Shown: one piece after another, positions 35,137-45,274 of the stretch | Layout: the number at the start of each line of letters is the position of its first letter | How positions within the stretch are numbered: position 1 is the stretch's first letter | Assembly (NCBI GenBank): GCA_000176735.1 | Contig: ADBE01000068.1 | Coordinates: forward strand, 1-64,000 | Source: Neisseria polysaccharea ATCC 43768 | Lineage (GTDB): Bacteria > Pseudomonadota > Gammaproteobacteria > Burkholderiales > Neisseriaceae | Direction of reading: 5' to 3' | DNA: 64,000 bases | The notes under the pieces: generated by a model | Seen by the model: the letters and a program-made list of their open reading frames with translations, nothing else | What the model was told of the DNA's origin: nothing | Database searches by the model: none | Program-made: the position numbers and the translations under genes

Positions 35137-36932
35137 ATGCGCTATAAACCCCTTCTGCTTGCCCTGATGCTCGTTTTTTCCACGCCCGCTGTTGCCGCCC
35201 ACGACGCGGCACACAACCGTTCCGCCGAAGTGAAAAAACAGGCGAAGAACAAAAAAGAACAGCCCGAAGCGGCGGAAGGCAAAAAAGAAAAAGGCAAAAA
35301 TGCCGCAGTGAAAGATAAAAAAACAGGCAGCAAAGAGGAGGCAAAAGAGGGCAAAGAGTCCAAAAAAACCGCCAAAAACCGTAAAGAAGCAGAGAAGGAG
35401 GCAACATCCAAGCAGTCTGCGCGCAAAGGACGCGAAGAGGATAAGGAATCGAAGGCGGAACACAAAAAGGCATATGGCAAGCCTGTGTCCGAATCCAAAG
35501 AAAAAAACGCAAAAACACAGCCTGAAAACAAACAAGGCAAAAAAGAGGCAAAAGGACAGGACAATCCGCGTAAGGGCGGCAAGTCGGACAAAGACACTGT
35601 TTCTGCAAATAAAAAAGTCCGTTCCGACAAGGACGGAAAAGCAGTGAAACAGGACAAAAAACACACGGAAGAGAAAAATGCCAAAACCGATTCCGACGAA
35701 TTGAAGGCCGCCGTTGCCGCTGCCACCAATGATGTCGAAAACAAAAAATCCCTGCTCAAACAAAGCGAAGGAATGCTGCTTCATGTCAGCAATTCCCTCA
35801 AACAGCTTCAGGAAGAGCGTATCCGCCAAGAGCGTATCCGTCAGGCGCGCGGCAACCTTGCTTCTGTCAACCGCAAACAGCGCGAGGCTTGGGACAAGTT
35901 CCAAAAACTCAATACCGAGCTGAACCGTTTGAAAACGGAAGTTGCCGGTACGAAAGCGCAGATTTCCCGTTTCGTATCGGGGAACTATAAAAACAGCCAG
36001 CCGAATGCGGTTGCCCTGTTCCTGAAAAACGCCGAACCGGGTCAGAAAAACCGCTTTTTGCGTTATACGCGTTATGTAAACGCTTCCAATCGGGAAGTCG
36101 TCAAGGATTTGGAAAAACAGCAGAAGGCTTTGGCGGTACAAGAGCAGAAAATCAACAATGAGCTTGCCCGTTTGAAGAAAATTCAGGCAAACGTCCAATC
36201 ACTCCTGAAAAAACAGGGTGTAACCGATGCTGCGGAACAGACTGAGAGCCGCAGGCAAAACGCCAAAATCGCCAAAGATGCTCAAAAAATGGTGGAGCAG
36301 AAAGAAAACGAGCAGCAGCTGAATAATCTTTTGAGCAACTTGGAAAAGAAAAAAGCTGCTAACCGTATTCAAGACGCCGAAGCAAAAAGAAAACTGGCGG
36401 AAGCCAGACTGGCGGCAGCTGAAAAGGCCAGAAAAGAAAAGAAGCGGTACAGCAGAAGACTGAAGCGCGGCGTGCGGCAATGTCTAATCTGACTGCCGAA
36501 GATAAGAACATCCAAGCACCTGCAGTCATGGGTATCGGCAGTGCCAACGGTTTCGGCCGTATGCAGGGGCGATTGAAAAAACCGGTTGCCGGCGTGCCGA
36601 CGGGGCTGTTCGGGAAAAACCGCAACGGCGGCGATGTTTGGAAAGGCGTGTTCTATTCCACTGCACCGGCAACGGTTGAAAGCATTGCGGCAGGAACAGT
36701 AAGCTATGCGGACGAGTTGGACGGCTACGGCAAAGTGGTCGTAGTCGATCACGGCGAGAACTACATCAGCATTTATGCCGGTTTGAGCGAAATTTCCGTC
36801 AGCAAGGGTTATACGGTCGCGGCAGGAAGCAAAATCGGGACGAGCGGATTGTTGCCGGACGGAGAAGAGGGGCTTTACCTGCAAATACGTTATGAAGGGC
36901 AGGTATTGAACCCTTCGAGCTGGATACGTTGA
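35137..36932 (+). pseudogene. EnvC-like LytM (M23) divisome factor, split by a frameshift
   Basis: A signal peptide (1-20), then about 170 residues extremely rich in Lys/Glu, then long coiled coils (about 185-420) as in EnvC. The first frame ends at 36492 after an out-of-frame tail. The LytM domain continues in the next frame from about 36437 to 36932. One missing A in GAAAAGAAGCG near 36437 explains the break; the intact product would be about 598 residues. The LytM domain lacks metal ligands: the usual Y-x-H-L is YAGL and the H-L-H-F motif is LYLQI, so it should activate an amidase rather than cut peptidoglycan. It is followed by ctpA, the usual neighbour of envC. Confidence 0.78.
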
Positions 36933-37058
36933 TTGGATCGCCGAAACGGTAGGCTTTATGCGAATCGTGTCGATATGGTGCGCTGTTCCGTGAAGTCTGC
37001 CGTTTGCCGTACCTGTGTTTTCCGGTTTTTGGAAATCAAGAGAGAAAGTTAAAGAAGA

Positions 37059-38530
37059 ATGTCGAAACCTGTTTTTAAGAAAATCGCACTTTATACTCTG
37101 GGCGCAATCAGCGGCGTGGCCGTCAGTCTGGCGGTGCAGGGTTTTGCCGCCGATAAGGACGGGCGGGATAACGAAGTCCTGCCGGTCCAATCCATCCGCA
37201 CGATGGCGGAGGTTTACGGTCAGATTAAGGCAAACTACTATCAGGACAAACCCGATGCCGATTTGTTTGAAGGTGCGATGAAGGGTATGGTGGCCGGTTT
37301 GGATCCGCATTCCGAATATATGGATAAAAAAGGTTATGCGGAAATGAAGGAATCGACCAGCGGCGAATTTGGCGGCTTGGGGATGGAAATCGGGCAGGAA
37401 GACGGTTTTGTCAAAGTGGTTTCGCCGATTGAGGATACGCCTGCGGAACGGGCAGGGGTGAAAAGCGGCGACTTCATTGTGAAAATCGATAATGTTTCGA
37501 CGCGGGGGATGACGGTCAGCGAAGCGGTGAAGAAAATGCGGGGCAAGCCGGGTACGAAGATTACTTTGACGCTGTCGCGTAAAAATGCCGACAAGCCGAT
37601 AGTCGTCAACCTGACGCGTGCCATCATTAAAGTGAAAAGCGTCCGCCATCACCTGATCGAACCCGATTACGGCTATATCCGCGTGTCGCAGTTCCAAGAG
37701 AAGACGGTCGAAAGCGTCAATACCGCCGCAAAAGAGCTGGTAAAGGAAAATAAAGGAAAACCGCTCAAAGGGCTGGTGTTGGATTTGCGCGACGACCCCG
37801 GCGGGCTTTTGACCGGCGCGGTCGGCGTGTCGGCGGCATTTCTGCCGTCTGAATCGGTCGTCGTCAGCACCAAGGGACGCGACGGCAAAGACGGCATGGT
37901 ACTGAAAGCCGTTCCTGAAGATTATGTGTACGGTATGGGCGGCGATCCTTTGGCGGGCATTCCTGTCGAGTTGAAAACGATTCCGATGACGGTATTGGTC
38001 AATTCCGGTTCGGCTTCCGCGTCGGAAATTGTCGCAGGTGCATTGCAGGATCACAAACGCGCGGTCATCGTCGGTACGCAGAGCTTCGGCAAAGGTTCGG
38101 TTCAGACTTTGATTCCCTTGTCCAACGGCAGCGCGGTCAAGCTGACAACGGCGCTGTATTATACGCCGAACGACCGCTCCATTCAGGCGCAGGGGATTGT
38201 TCCCGATGTCGAGGTGAAGGATAAGGAACGCACTTTTGAAAGCCGCGAGGCGGATTTGGTCGGACACATCGGTAATCCTTTGGGCGGCGAGGATGTGAAC
38301 AGTGAAACCCTTGCTGTGCCGCTTGAAAAAGATGCGGATAAGCTCGCTGCAAAAGAAAAGGTAAAAGAAAAGGACGAGGATTTGTCTTCAAGGCGGATTC
38401 CCAACCTGCCAAAGACGAGCAGTTGCGTAAGGCTTTGGATTTAGTCAAGTCGCCAGAACAGTGGCAGAAGTCTTTGGGGCTGGCGGCGAAAAAGCCGGTT
38501 TCAAATAAAGATAAGAAAGATAAGAAGTAG
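37059..38530 (+). CDS. ctpA: Carboxy-terminal processing protease CtpA (altered C-terminal tail)
   Basis: Signal-anchor at residues 8-28, DPHSEYMDKK region, PDZ domain (GLGMEIGQEDGFVKVVSPI, about 106-180) and S41 protease domain with the catalytic Ser in NSGSASASEIVAGAL (near 320) and Lys in GTQSFGKGSVQT (near 348). The open frame stops at 38444 (461 residues). A one-base loss near 38391 (CTTCAAGG) moves it out of the frame that encodes QLRKALDLVKSPEQWQK and a Lys-rich tail ending TAG at 38530. The protease domain is intact, so the truncated form may work. Partner of the upstream envC-like gene. Confidence 0.88.
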
Positions 38531-38539
38531 GTTTTGACG

Positions 38540-38568
38540 ATGCCGTCTGAAAGGGTTTCAGACGGCAT
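38540..38568. terminator. DUS inverted-pair terminator after ctpA
   Basis: ATGCCGTCTGAA (38540-38551) and TTCAGACGGCAT (38557-38568) form a hairpin between ctpA and the DUF1963 gene. Confidence 0.85.
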
Positions 38569-38590
38569 ATTATGTTTGAAAGGACAGGTT

Positions 38591-39412
38591 ATGAGCGATT
38601 TTTTACCAGAATTCGAACCGTTTGCAGAGAAAATTGCAGCCACGGCAAAACCCGTCGTGCGTTTTTCTTTGAAGAAAGAGACAGTAGAACTGTGGGACAG
38701 CAAGGTCGGTGGCAGACCTTATCTGCCGGAGGGTATGGAATATCCTCAAAATGCCCAAGGACAACCGCTTTCCCTGCTGGCGCAAATCAACTTTGCCCAA
38801 ATGCCGCATCTGCCGGACTATCCGACCGAAGGCATCGTCCAGTTCTTTGTCGACGGTTACGACGATTTGTCGGGCATGGATTTCGACGACTTGCGCGTCC
38901 AAAAGGGATTCCGTGTTTTGTACCATCGCGAAGTGCGGCAGGAAGGTTTGCGTTCGGATGTTCCGGCATATTCCGATTTTGGGGATTTCGGAGTCGGTCT
39001 GCCGTTTGATGCAGAGGAAGAATTCCGCATGGTTTTTTCCGAACCGGAGACGCAATATCTGTCTTTCGACGATTACCGTTTCGATCGGACTTTTCCGGAA
39101 ATGCGCAAGCTGATTCTCGAAAGGGTTACGGATACGGGTAACAACGATTGGCGGCTTTACGAGAACTATCGGGAAGCCTCCAATCAGGCGGGACACTGTA
39201 TCGGCGGTTATCCCTGCTTTGCCCAATACGATCCGCGCGACGGCAGTTTGGAAGGCTATGAACTGCTGTTCCAATTGGAAAGCCAATATGATGAGAACGA
39301 AGGAATAGACATCATGTGGGGCGATATGGGTGTCGGCAATTTCTTTATCGCGCCCGAAGATTTGGAAAAATGCGATTTTTCCAAAACGGCATTCACTTGG
39401 GATTGCGGTTGA
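38591..39412 (+). CDS. DUF1963 (YwqG family) protein
   Basis: 273 residues from ATG 38591 with AAAGGAC upstream; the longer frame begins inside the DUS hairpin. YwqG-family features: SKVGGRPYLPEGMEYP (near residue 40), LSLLAQINFAQMPHLPDYP, GIVQFFVDG, then GGYPCFAQYDPR and LLFQLESQYDENEGIDIMWGD near the C-terminus. These cytoplasmic proteins have no firm function; some are found among immunity-type genes. Confidence 0.85.
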   Translation: MSDFLPEFEPFAEKIAATAKPVVRFSLKKETVELWDSKVGGRPYLPEGMEYPQNAQGQPLSLLAQINFAQMPHLPDYPTEGIVQFFVDGYDDLSGMDFDDLRVQKGFRVLYHREVRQEGLRSDVPAYSDFGDFGVGLPFDAEEEFRMVFSEPETQYLSFDDYRFDRTFPEMRKLILERVTDTGNNDWRLYENYREASNQAGHCIGGYPCFAQYDPRDGSLEGYELLFQLESQYDENEGIDIMWGDMGVGNFFIAPEDLEKCDFSKTAFTWDCG

Positions 39413-39413
39413 G

Positions 39414-39461
39414 TTCAGACGGCATACGGTCGGGAATGTCTTTTATTTCAGGCCGTCTGAA
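39414..39461. terminator. DUS-type inverted pair after the DUF1963 gene
   Basis: TTCAGACGGCAT (39414-39425) and AGGCCGTCTGAA (39450-39461) can pair with a 24-base loop. Confidence 0.65.
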
Positions 39462-39521
39462 AGACGTTTCTGACCAATCCCTACTACACGCTTTGTCCGC
39501 AAACGCATCACAGGCAAGATT

Positions 39522-41549
39522 ATGGAAGTTATCAAATATCCCGATTCCCCCTTCAAACTTCACCAGCCCTTCCCGCCCGCCGGCGACCAGCCCACCGCCA
39601 TTGCCGGCCTGCTCGAAGGGCTTTCAGACGGCCTTGCCTACCAAACCCTGCTCGGCGTAACCGGTTCGGGTAAAACCTACACCATGGCGAACGTCATCGC
39701 CCAAAGCGGCCGACCCGCCATCATCATGGCGCACAACAAAACCCTTGCCGCCCAGCTCTATGCCGAAATGCGCGAGTTTTTCCCCGAAAACGCGGTGGAA
39801 TATTTCGTCTCCTACTACGACTATTACCAGCCCGAAGCCTATGTGCCCAGCCGCGATTTGTTCATCGAAAAAGACAGCGCGATTAACGAACACATCGAGC
39901 AAATGCGTCTTTCCGCCACCAAAAACCTGATGACGCGCGACGATGTAATTATCGTCGCCACCGTGTCCGCCATTTACGGTATCGGCGACCCGACCGAGTA
40001 TCAACAAATGGTGTTGTCCGTCAAAGAAGGCGACACCATAGCCCAGCGCGACATCATCGCCACGCTCGTTTCCATGCAGTACGAACGCGGTGATTTGGAC
40101 TTCAAACGCGGCAGCTTCCGCGTGCGTGGCGACGTGATTGACGTGTACCCCGCCGAAAGCTCCGAAAACGCCTTGCGCATCAGCCTGTTTGACGACGAAA
40201 TCGACCGCCTCGATATGTTCGACCCACTTTCAGGCAGCCTGCACCAGCGCGTCGGCCGCTACACCGTCTTCCCGTCCAGCCACTATGTTACCCCGCGCGA
40301 CACCGTATTGCGTGCCTGCGAGTCCATCAAAGAAGAATTGCGCGAACGCATTGATTTCTTTACCAAAGAAAACCGCCCCGTCGAACAACAACGCATCGAA
40401 CAGCGCACCCGCTTCGACCTCGAAATGCTCTACGAAATGGGCTTCTGCAAAGGCATTGAAAACTACTCCCGCCACTTCTCCGGCAAAAAAGAAGGCGAAC
40501 CGCCGCCCACGCTGATGGACTACCTGCCCGACAACGCCATCATGTTCATCGACGAAAGCCACGTTACCGTTACCCAAATCGGCGGCATGTACAAAGGCGA
40601 CGCATCGCGCAAGCAAAACCTCGTGGACTACGGCTTCCGCCTCCCTTCCGCCCGCGACAACCGCCCGCTCAAATTCCACGAATTTGAAAAAGTCATGCCG
40701 CAAACTGTCTTCGTTTCCGCCACTCCAGCCAAATACGAAGAAGAATACGCCGGACAAGTGGTCGAACAAGTCGTCCGTCCCACAGGGCTGGTTGATCCCC
40801 AAATCATCATCCGCCCCGTCGCCACACAAGTCGACGACTTAATGAGCGAAATCAACGACCGTATCCAAAAAGGCGAACGCGTCCTCGTTACCACCCTTAC
40901 CAAACGCATGGCAGAGCAACTCACCGACTATTACAGCGAACTCGGCATCAAAGTGCGCTACCTGCACAGCGACATCGACACCGTAGAGCGCGTTGAAATT
41001 ATTAGAGATTTACGGCTCGGCCTGTTTGACGTACTCGTCGGCATCAACCTCTTGCGCGAAGGCCTCGACATCCCCGAAGTCTCCCTCGTCGCCATCCTCG
41101 ACGCCGACAAAGAAGGCTTCCTGCGCTCCCACCGCAGCCTGATTCAAACCATAGGCCGCGCCGCGCGCAACGTGAACGGCGTCGCCATCCTGTACGCCGA
41201 CAAAATCACCGATTCCATGAAAGCCGCCATCGACGAAACCGAACGCCGCCGCGAAAAACAGATTAAATTCAACGAAGAACACGGCATCGTGCCGCAGCAG
41301 ATTAAAAAACAGGTCAAAGACATCATCGACGGCGTGTACCACGAAGAAGACGGCGGCAAAAGCCGTCTGAAAGGCAAAAACAAGGTTAAAGTCGGCGAAA
41401 TCCACAATGAAGAAGATGCGATTAAAGAAATCGCCAAACTGGAAAAAGCCATGCAGCAGGCGGCTCGGGATTTGCAGTTTGAAGAAGCGGCGGTTATTCG
41501 TGATAGAATACGGAGTATTAAGGAAAGCCTGTTGTTTGGGGCGGAGTAG
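39522..41549 (+). CDS. uvrB: Excinuclease ABC subunit B
   Basis: 675 residues, normal for UvrB. It is the DNA helicase-like damage-verification subunit of nucleotide excision repair. Visible: Walker A GVTGSGKT (near residue 42), the beta-hairpin region [13 protein letters not shown] (near 92), DEXX-type IDESHVT, helicase motif [13 protein letters not shown], and the C-terminal UVR motif ([21 protein letters not shown]) that contacts UvrC. Intact. Its stop marks the left edge of an AT-rich accessory island. Confidence 0.97.
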   Translation: MEVIKYPDSPFKLHQPFPPAGDQPTAIAGLLEGLSDGLAYQTLLGVTGSGKTYTMANVIAQSGRPAIIMAHNKTLAAQLYAEMREFFPENAVEYFVSYYDYYQPEAYVPSRDLFIEKDSAINEHIEQMRLSATKNLMTRDDVIIVATVSAIYGIGDPTEYQQMVLSVKEGDTIAQRDIIATLVSMQYERGDLDFKRGSFRVRGDVIDVYPAESSENALRISLFDDEIDRLDMFDPLSGSLHQRVGRYTVFPSSHYVTPRDTVLRACESIKEELRERIDFFTKENRPVEQQRIEQRTRFDLEMLYEMGFCKGIENYSRHFSGKKEGEPPPTLMDYLPDNAIMFIDESHVTVTQIGGMYKGDASRKQNLVDYGFRLPSARDNRPLKFHEFEKVMPQTVFVSATPAKYEEEYAGQVVEQVVRPTGLVDPQIIIRPVATQVDDLMSEINDRIQKGERVLVTTLTKRMAEQLTDYYSELGIKVRYLHSDIDTVERVEIIRDLRLGLFDVLVGINLLREGLDIPEVSLVAILDADKEGFLRSHRSLIQTIGRAARNVNGVAILYADKITDSMKAAIDETERRREKQIKFNEEHGIVPQQIKKQVKDIIDGVYHEEDGGKSRLKGKNKVKVGEIHNEEDAIKEIAKLEKAMQQAARDLQFEEAAVIRDRIRSIKESLLFGAE

Positions 41550-41685
41550 AAATTAAAAATTTTAAATTGCTTCGGGATAAGTTAATCCCACTAGAAACAA
41601 CATGGGTTTACATCAATTTAATCCATTTAAACCTTGAATAAAGTATTAAATATTTGTTATTTTTAAGTAAGATTAAGAGGGTTTT

Positions 41686-43277
41686 ATGAAATTTATTAAT
41701 GAACTAAGTTTTGGTTTTCCTGATGCTGAAAATTACAAGCGAAAAGAAAATAAGGGTCTATTTAATAAAATATTTATTAAAGATGATTATTTACAAAAAA
41801 TTTTAAATCCTTCAACTTCTTTTCTTATTGGGGAAAAAGGTACTGGAAAAACAGCCTATGCCGTTTTTTTATCAAATAACCACTACAAAGATCATTTTTC
41901 CAGCTTAAAATACATACGAGAAACAGAATACAATAAATTCTTAATTTTAAAAAAAGAAAACATTTAAACTTATCAAATTATGCTAGCATATGGAAAGTAA
42001 TTTTATATTTATTAATCTCTGGCGAAATTCTAGAAAAGGAACAAACTTTATTATCTAATATTCTACAATATAGAAAGTTTTCTGCCTTAAAAGAAGCAAT
42101 AACTGACTACAATAATGGAGCATTTAATCCAGAAATAATACAAGGATTAGAATTTGTTGAGGAGGATAAAATCTCTTCTGAATTAATATTTAAACATTTA
42201 AAAGCAAAAGGTGAACTTAAAGAAGTTCAAAAATTCACAAGTACCACATTTCAGAATAATCTAAGATTTATACAGAAAAGTTTTGAAGACTCCTTAAAAC
42301 AAATTAAGCTATTCAATAATCATATATTATTTATTGATGGTATTGATATTCGCCCAGCAGATATTCCATATGAGGATTATTTACAATGTATTAAAGGATT
42401 AGCTAATGCAGTATGGGAGATAAATAATGACTTTTTTCCAAATATAAAAGGGACAAAAGGACATATGCGTATAGTTTTATTATTAAGACCAGATATTTTT
42501 GCTTCACTAGGATTGCAAAATCAAAATAATAAAATTCGTTCTAATTCAGTACTTTTAAATTGGCAAACTGACTATATTTCTCATAGAGATTCTTCTTTGT
42601 TTAAGTTATTAGATCACATGTTAAGTATCCAACAGAACACTTCAATTTCTTTTGGAGAATCTTGGGATTATTATTTTCCATGGAATGCACCAAGTACTAG
42701 TGATTACCCATATCCAACAACATCGTTTATTAGTTTTTTAAGATGGTCATATCACAGACCCCGTGATATTCTAACTTTCTTAGATATATTAAAAGAAAAT
42801 AATAAATTAACACAGAAAGAATTTTTCTCTATTAAAGATTTTGAAGATCCTAGCACAATAAGAGAATATTCTATTTATTTATTAGGCGAAATAAAAGATC
42901 AATTATCTTTCTATTTTAGCGATAAAGATTATGAAATATTCTTAAAATTTTTTGAATATTTAAATGGAAATAATAGGTTTGACTATAAGGATTTTCAGAT
43001 TGCATTTAAAAAATATGAGCAATATGTTGAAACCATTACTCCCAACAAACCCTCTTTTATGGAAGCAGAAAATGTTTTTTTACAATTTTTATTTGAACTT
43101 AATGTAATATGCTATAAAGAGTATATAGAAAATAGCAATAAACCTCATATTCATTTTTGTTTTAAAGACAGGAATTATGCAAATATATCTCCTAAAATCA
43201 AAACTAACTGTAATTATGAAATTTTTTATGGCTTAGCCAAGGCGTTAAACATAGGAGCTAAATTTGAATCCCCATAA
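41686..43277 (+). pseudogene. P-loop ATPase, Sll1717-like, frameshifted at an A7 run
   Basis: ATG 41686 has AAGAGGG upstream. The first frame gives 93 residues with Walker A LIGEKGTGKTAYA (residues 46-58) and stops at 41967. The remaining ~440 residues run in the -1 frame from about 41950 to 43277: HILFIDGIDIRPADI (Walker B-like), GLANAVWEIN and RIVLLLRPDIFASLGLQNQNNK, matching the Sll1717 group of P-loop ATPases. The switch is at A7 (41949-41955): eight As would restore one ~530-residue chain, and A_AAA_AAA in the reading frame is also slippery. The gene is very AT-rich, has an N. mucosa-type DUS hairpin downstream and looks imported. A defence role is possible but not shown. Confidence 0.7.
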
Positions 43278-43307
43278 GCAAGCGTAACCTGCGTAGAGCA
43301 AGCAAGC

Positions 43308-43375
43308 GTAGGTTGAGTCAAGACCCAACAAAACTGTTAAATTTCACAAAATGTTGGGTTTGCAACCCAACCTAC
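43308..43375. repeat. GTAG-headed palindrome pair (REPIN-like)
   Basis: GTAGGTTGAGTCAAGACCCAAC (43308-43329) and the inverted GTTGGGTTTGCAACCCAACCTAC (43353-43375) are two hairpins headed by GTAG and facing each other. This is the layout of REPINs, doublets of REP sequences mobilised by RAYT transposases. Confidence 0.6.
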
Positions 43376-43401
43376 ATTTTGCTCAAGTAGCACATAATAA
43401 A

Positions 43402-43443
43402 AAGGTCGTCTGAAAACTGTGAATCCGTTTTCAGATGACCTTT
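43402..43443. terminator. N. mucosa-dialect DUS hairpin
   Basis: AGGTCGTCTGAA (43403-43414) is the published AG-mucDUS. It pairs with TTCAGATGACCT (43430-43441, one mismatch) and is followed by T-rich sequence, forming a terminator downstream of the ATPase gene. The dialect differs from the host's. Confidence 0.7.
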
Positions 43444-43883
43444 GTTTCATTCCAAACAACAAATATAGTAAATTAAAATCAAAATAGCAAGCCGTAGCCT
43501 GAGACCTTTGCAAAATTCCCCAAAATCCCCTAAATTCTCACCAAGACATTTAGGGGATTTCTCATGAGCACCTTCTTCCGGCAAACCGCACAAGCCATGA
43601 TTGCCAAACACATCGACCGCTTCCCACTATTGAAGTTGGACCAGGTGATTGATTGGCAGCCGATCGAACAATACCTGAATCGTCAAAAAAACCGTTACCT
43701 TCGAGACCACCGCAGCCGTCTCGCCTATCCCCTGTTGTCCATGTTCAAAGCCGTCCTGCTCGGACAATGGCACAGCCTCTCCGATCCCGAACTCGAACAC
43801 AGCCTCATCACCCGCATCGATTTCAACCTGTTTTGCCGTTTTGACGAACTGAGACCTTTGTTTCATTCCAAGCAACGAATATA
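43437..43883. mobile_element. IS5-type insertion sequence remnant with flanking 31-bp direct repeats
   Basis: GAGACCTTTGCAAAATTCCC at 43501 is the terminal-repeat type of the neisserial IS1106-like IS5 group. The transposase starts at ATG 43564 and reads about 96 residues (MSTFFRQTAQAMIAKHID to FCRFDEL) before breaking at about 43851, where another GAGACCTTTG begins. The C-terminal two thirds, with most catalytic residues, are gone. The remnant is flanked by imperfect direct repeats at 43437-43467 and 43853-43883 (29 of 31 identical), the second joined at the break. Confidence 0.75.
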
Positions 43884-43956
43884 ATCGCTCAAAGACTGGT
43901 TTCTTCCTGTTGGTTCAAGATCCAACAAAATCCATTTTAAAAAGAACCTTCCCATC

Positions 43957-44505
43957 ATGACCTATCTGCAAGCCTTGCAACAACTTCAATACTGGCTGAC
44001 AAACAACCAAGTATCTCACGCAAACCATCTGAATTTTAATATACATCCCCTTTCAACCGATGAATTGCAGGCGATACGTGAATATACGCAAAACAGGTTG
44101 CCTGAAAGCTATTATTTATTTTTACAGCAATGCGGCACGGGGGATTTTTTCTATTCGTGGTACACCAGCGTGATAGATCAAACGGCATCGCAAACGCCCA
44201 AAATAGAAATCTACAACCTCGCCCAACTGAAAGAACAAAATCGCTATTACCAACAACTATTGCGCGAAGAACTTGACGACCTACCGCCTGACGAACACCC
44301 CGATATAGGCGAAATCTTTATCATTGGCGCGCATCACAGCATGGGGGATTGGTTCGGCTTCGACCTATCTCGTACTGAACCCAATTTCGACATTTTTATC
44401 CACGATGCCGCTAATCCCGCCACCTATGCCGAAGAAGCCGAATGGCGGCGTTTTGAAGACTGGATCATTCGTTGCGTGGAAAGCGAGGGAGAAGATACGC
44501 TTTAA
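43957..44505 (+). CDS. SMI1/KNR4 (SUKH) family immunity-type protein
   Basis: 182 residues. Features of the SUKH superfamily: LSTDELQAIREYTQNRLPESYYLFLQQCGTGDFF (residues ~30-62), then IYNLAQLKEQNRYY, a Pro/Asp-rich segment, GEIFIIGAHHSMGDWFGFDLSRT and a tail DEWRRFEDWIIRCVE-like. SUKH proteins commonly neutralise toxins of polymorphic toxin systems. No toxin is adjacent, so it would be an orphan immunity gene. It has a plausible ribosome site (AAAAAGAACC) upstream. Confidence 0.75.
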   Translation: MTYLQALQQLQYWLTNNQVSHANHLNFNIHPLSTDELQAIREYTQNRLPESYYLFLQQCGTGDFFYSWYTSVIDQTASQTPKIEIYNLAQLKEQNRYYQQLLREELDDLPPDEHPDIGEIFIIGAHHSMGDWFGFDLSRTEPNFDIFIHDAANPATYAEEAEWRRFEDWIIRCVESEGEDTL

Positions 44506-44521
44506 ATAAGCCGTAGCAAGC

Positions 44522-44620
44522 GTAGGTCGGATACTTGTATCCGACAAAATCTTTAATACTTCCGTAATTGCAATCCATTGCAGCAATGCCCAAAATGTCA
44601 GATTCGAGAGTCCGACCTAC
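44522..44620. repeat. GTAG-headed palindrome doublet (REPIN-like)
   Basis: GTAGGTCGGATACTTGTATCCGAC (44522-44545; stem GTCGGATAC/GTATCCGAC) faces the inverted GTCAGATTCGAGAGTCCGACCTAC (44597-44620). Outer arms TAAGCCGTAGC (about 44508-44518) and GCTACGGCTTA (about 44643-44653) extend the symmetry, making a REPIN-like unit of about 145 bp. Confidence 0.7.
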
Positions 44621-44734
44621 GGAAAATTAAAGATTTTATACGGGCTACGGCTTACTTGTTGAATTTAGATTTCATACGAGCTATGGCTTGCTTCTTAATC
44701 GTCTCTGAAGAAATTTTGAGCCTACCTACGTAAT

Positions 44735-45199
44735 TTATTTATTATCTAATATTTTTATAGGTATTAATGGATTATTTTCCTCCCATGGAACTTCATAATC
44801 TGAAAAAATAGATTCTAGCGCTAGAATGAACGAATGATTAAGCTCAAATGGCAAATCTTCGCATTCGAATAGTTCGGGAATATAAAATTTAACTAAATCC
44901 AAACCTTTTTTTGTTAATGTAATTTCCCCAGAATACCATAATTCATTATTTTCCATACCAAAAGGATTTTGTTTTGCAAATTCTTGGCAAAACATGAATA
45001 TCTCTTGTATTTTATCAAATGTAAAAGGCCATAAAATAGCCAATTCACATACTAATAGTCGATATATAAATTCAACTGCAAATTGCCATTGCCATGTTTG
45101 CGGTTCGCGCTCTAGTGGTGCAAAAGATATCGGAGTAAGATCATCAAAGGCCAAATATTCAAATCCGCATTGTATTTCTTCTGCTGTTTCTTTATTCAT
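44735..45199 (-). CDS. Uncharacterised small acidic protein, possible immunity protein
   Basis: 154 residues, acidic, not recognised as a named family. It begins MNKETAEEIQCGFEYLAFDD and has an aromatic-rich centre (TWQWQFAVEFIYRLL, LWPFTF), then FCQEFAKQNPFG, IPELFECEDLPFEL and a tail with several Asp/Glu. AT-rich. It lies on the opposite strand between two GTAG palindrome units and near a SUKH gene, so an orphan immunity role is plausible, but nothing in the sequence proves it. Confidence 0.5.
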   Translation of the reverse strand: MNKETAEEIQCGFEYLAFDDLTPISFAPLEREPQTWQWQFAVEFIYRLLVCELAILWPFTFDKIQEIFMFCQEFAKQNPFGMENNELWYSGEITLTKKGLDLVKFYIPELFECEDLPFELNHSFILALESIFSDYEVPWEENNPLIPIKILDNK

Positions 45200-45274
45200 A
45201 GTAAAACCTCTTTAGCTGGGAATTTAAATTTTAAACTTGTGGGCTTTCCTTTTTTACCAATATTTAATCGGCGG

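Noticed and set aside
34924-36198. 424-codon minus-strand frame rich in Phe and Leu that looks membrane-like
   Set aside because: It is the reverse of Lys/Glu codons (AAA, GAA, AAG) in the EnvC-like low-complexity region, which always yields Phe/Leu/Ser.
36369-38267. Long minus-strand open frame across the envC-like and ctpA genes
   Set aside because: It is an antisense shadow with no known family content; CtpA and EnvC features are clear on the plus strand.
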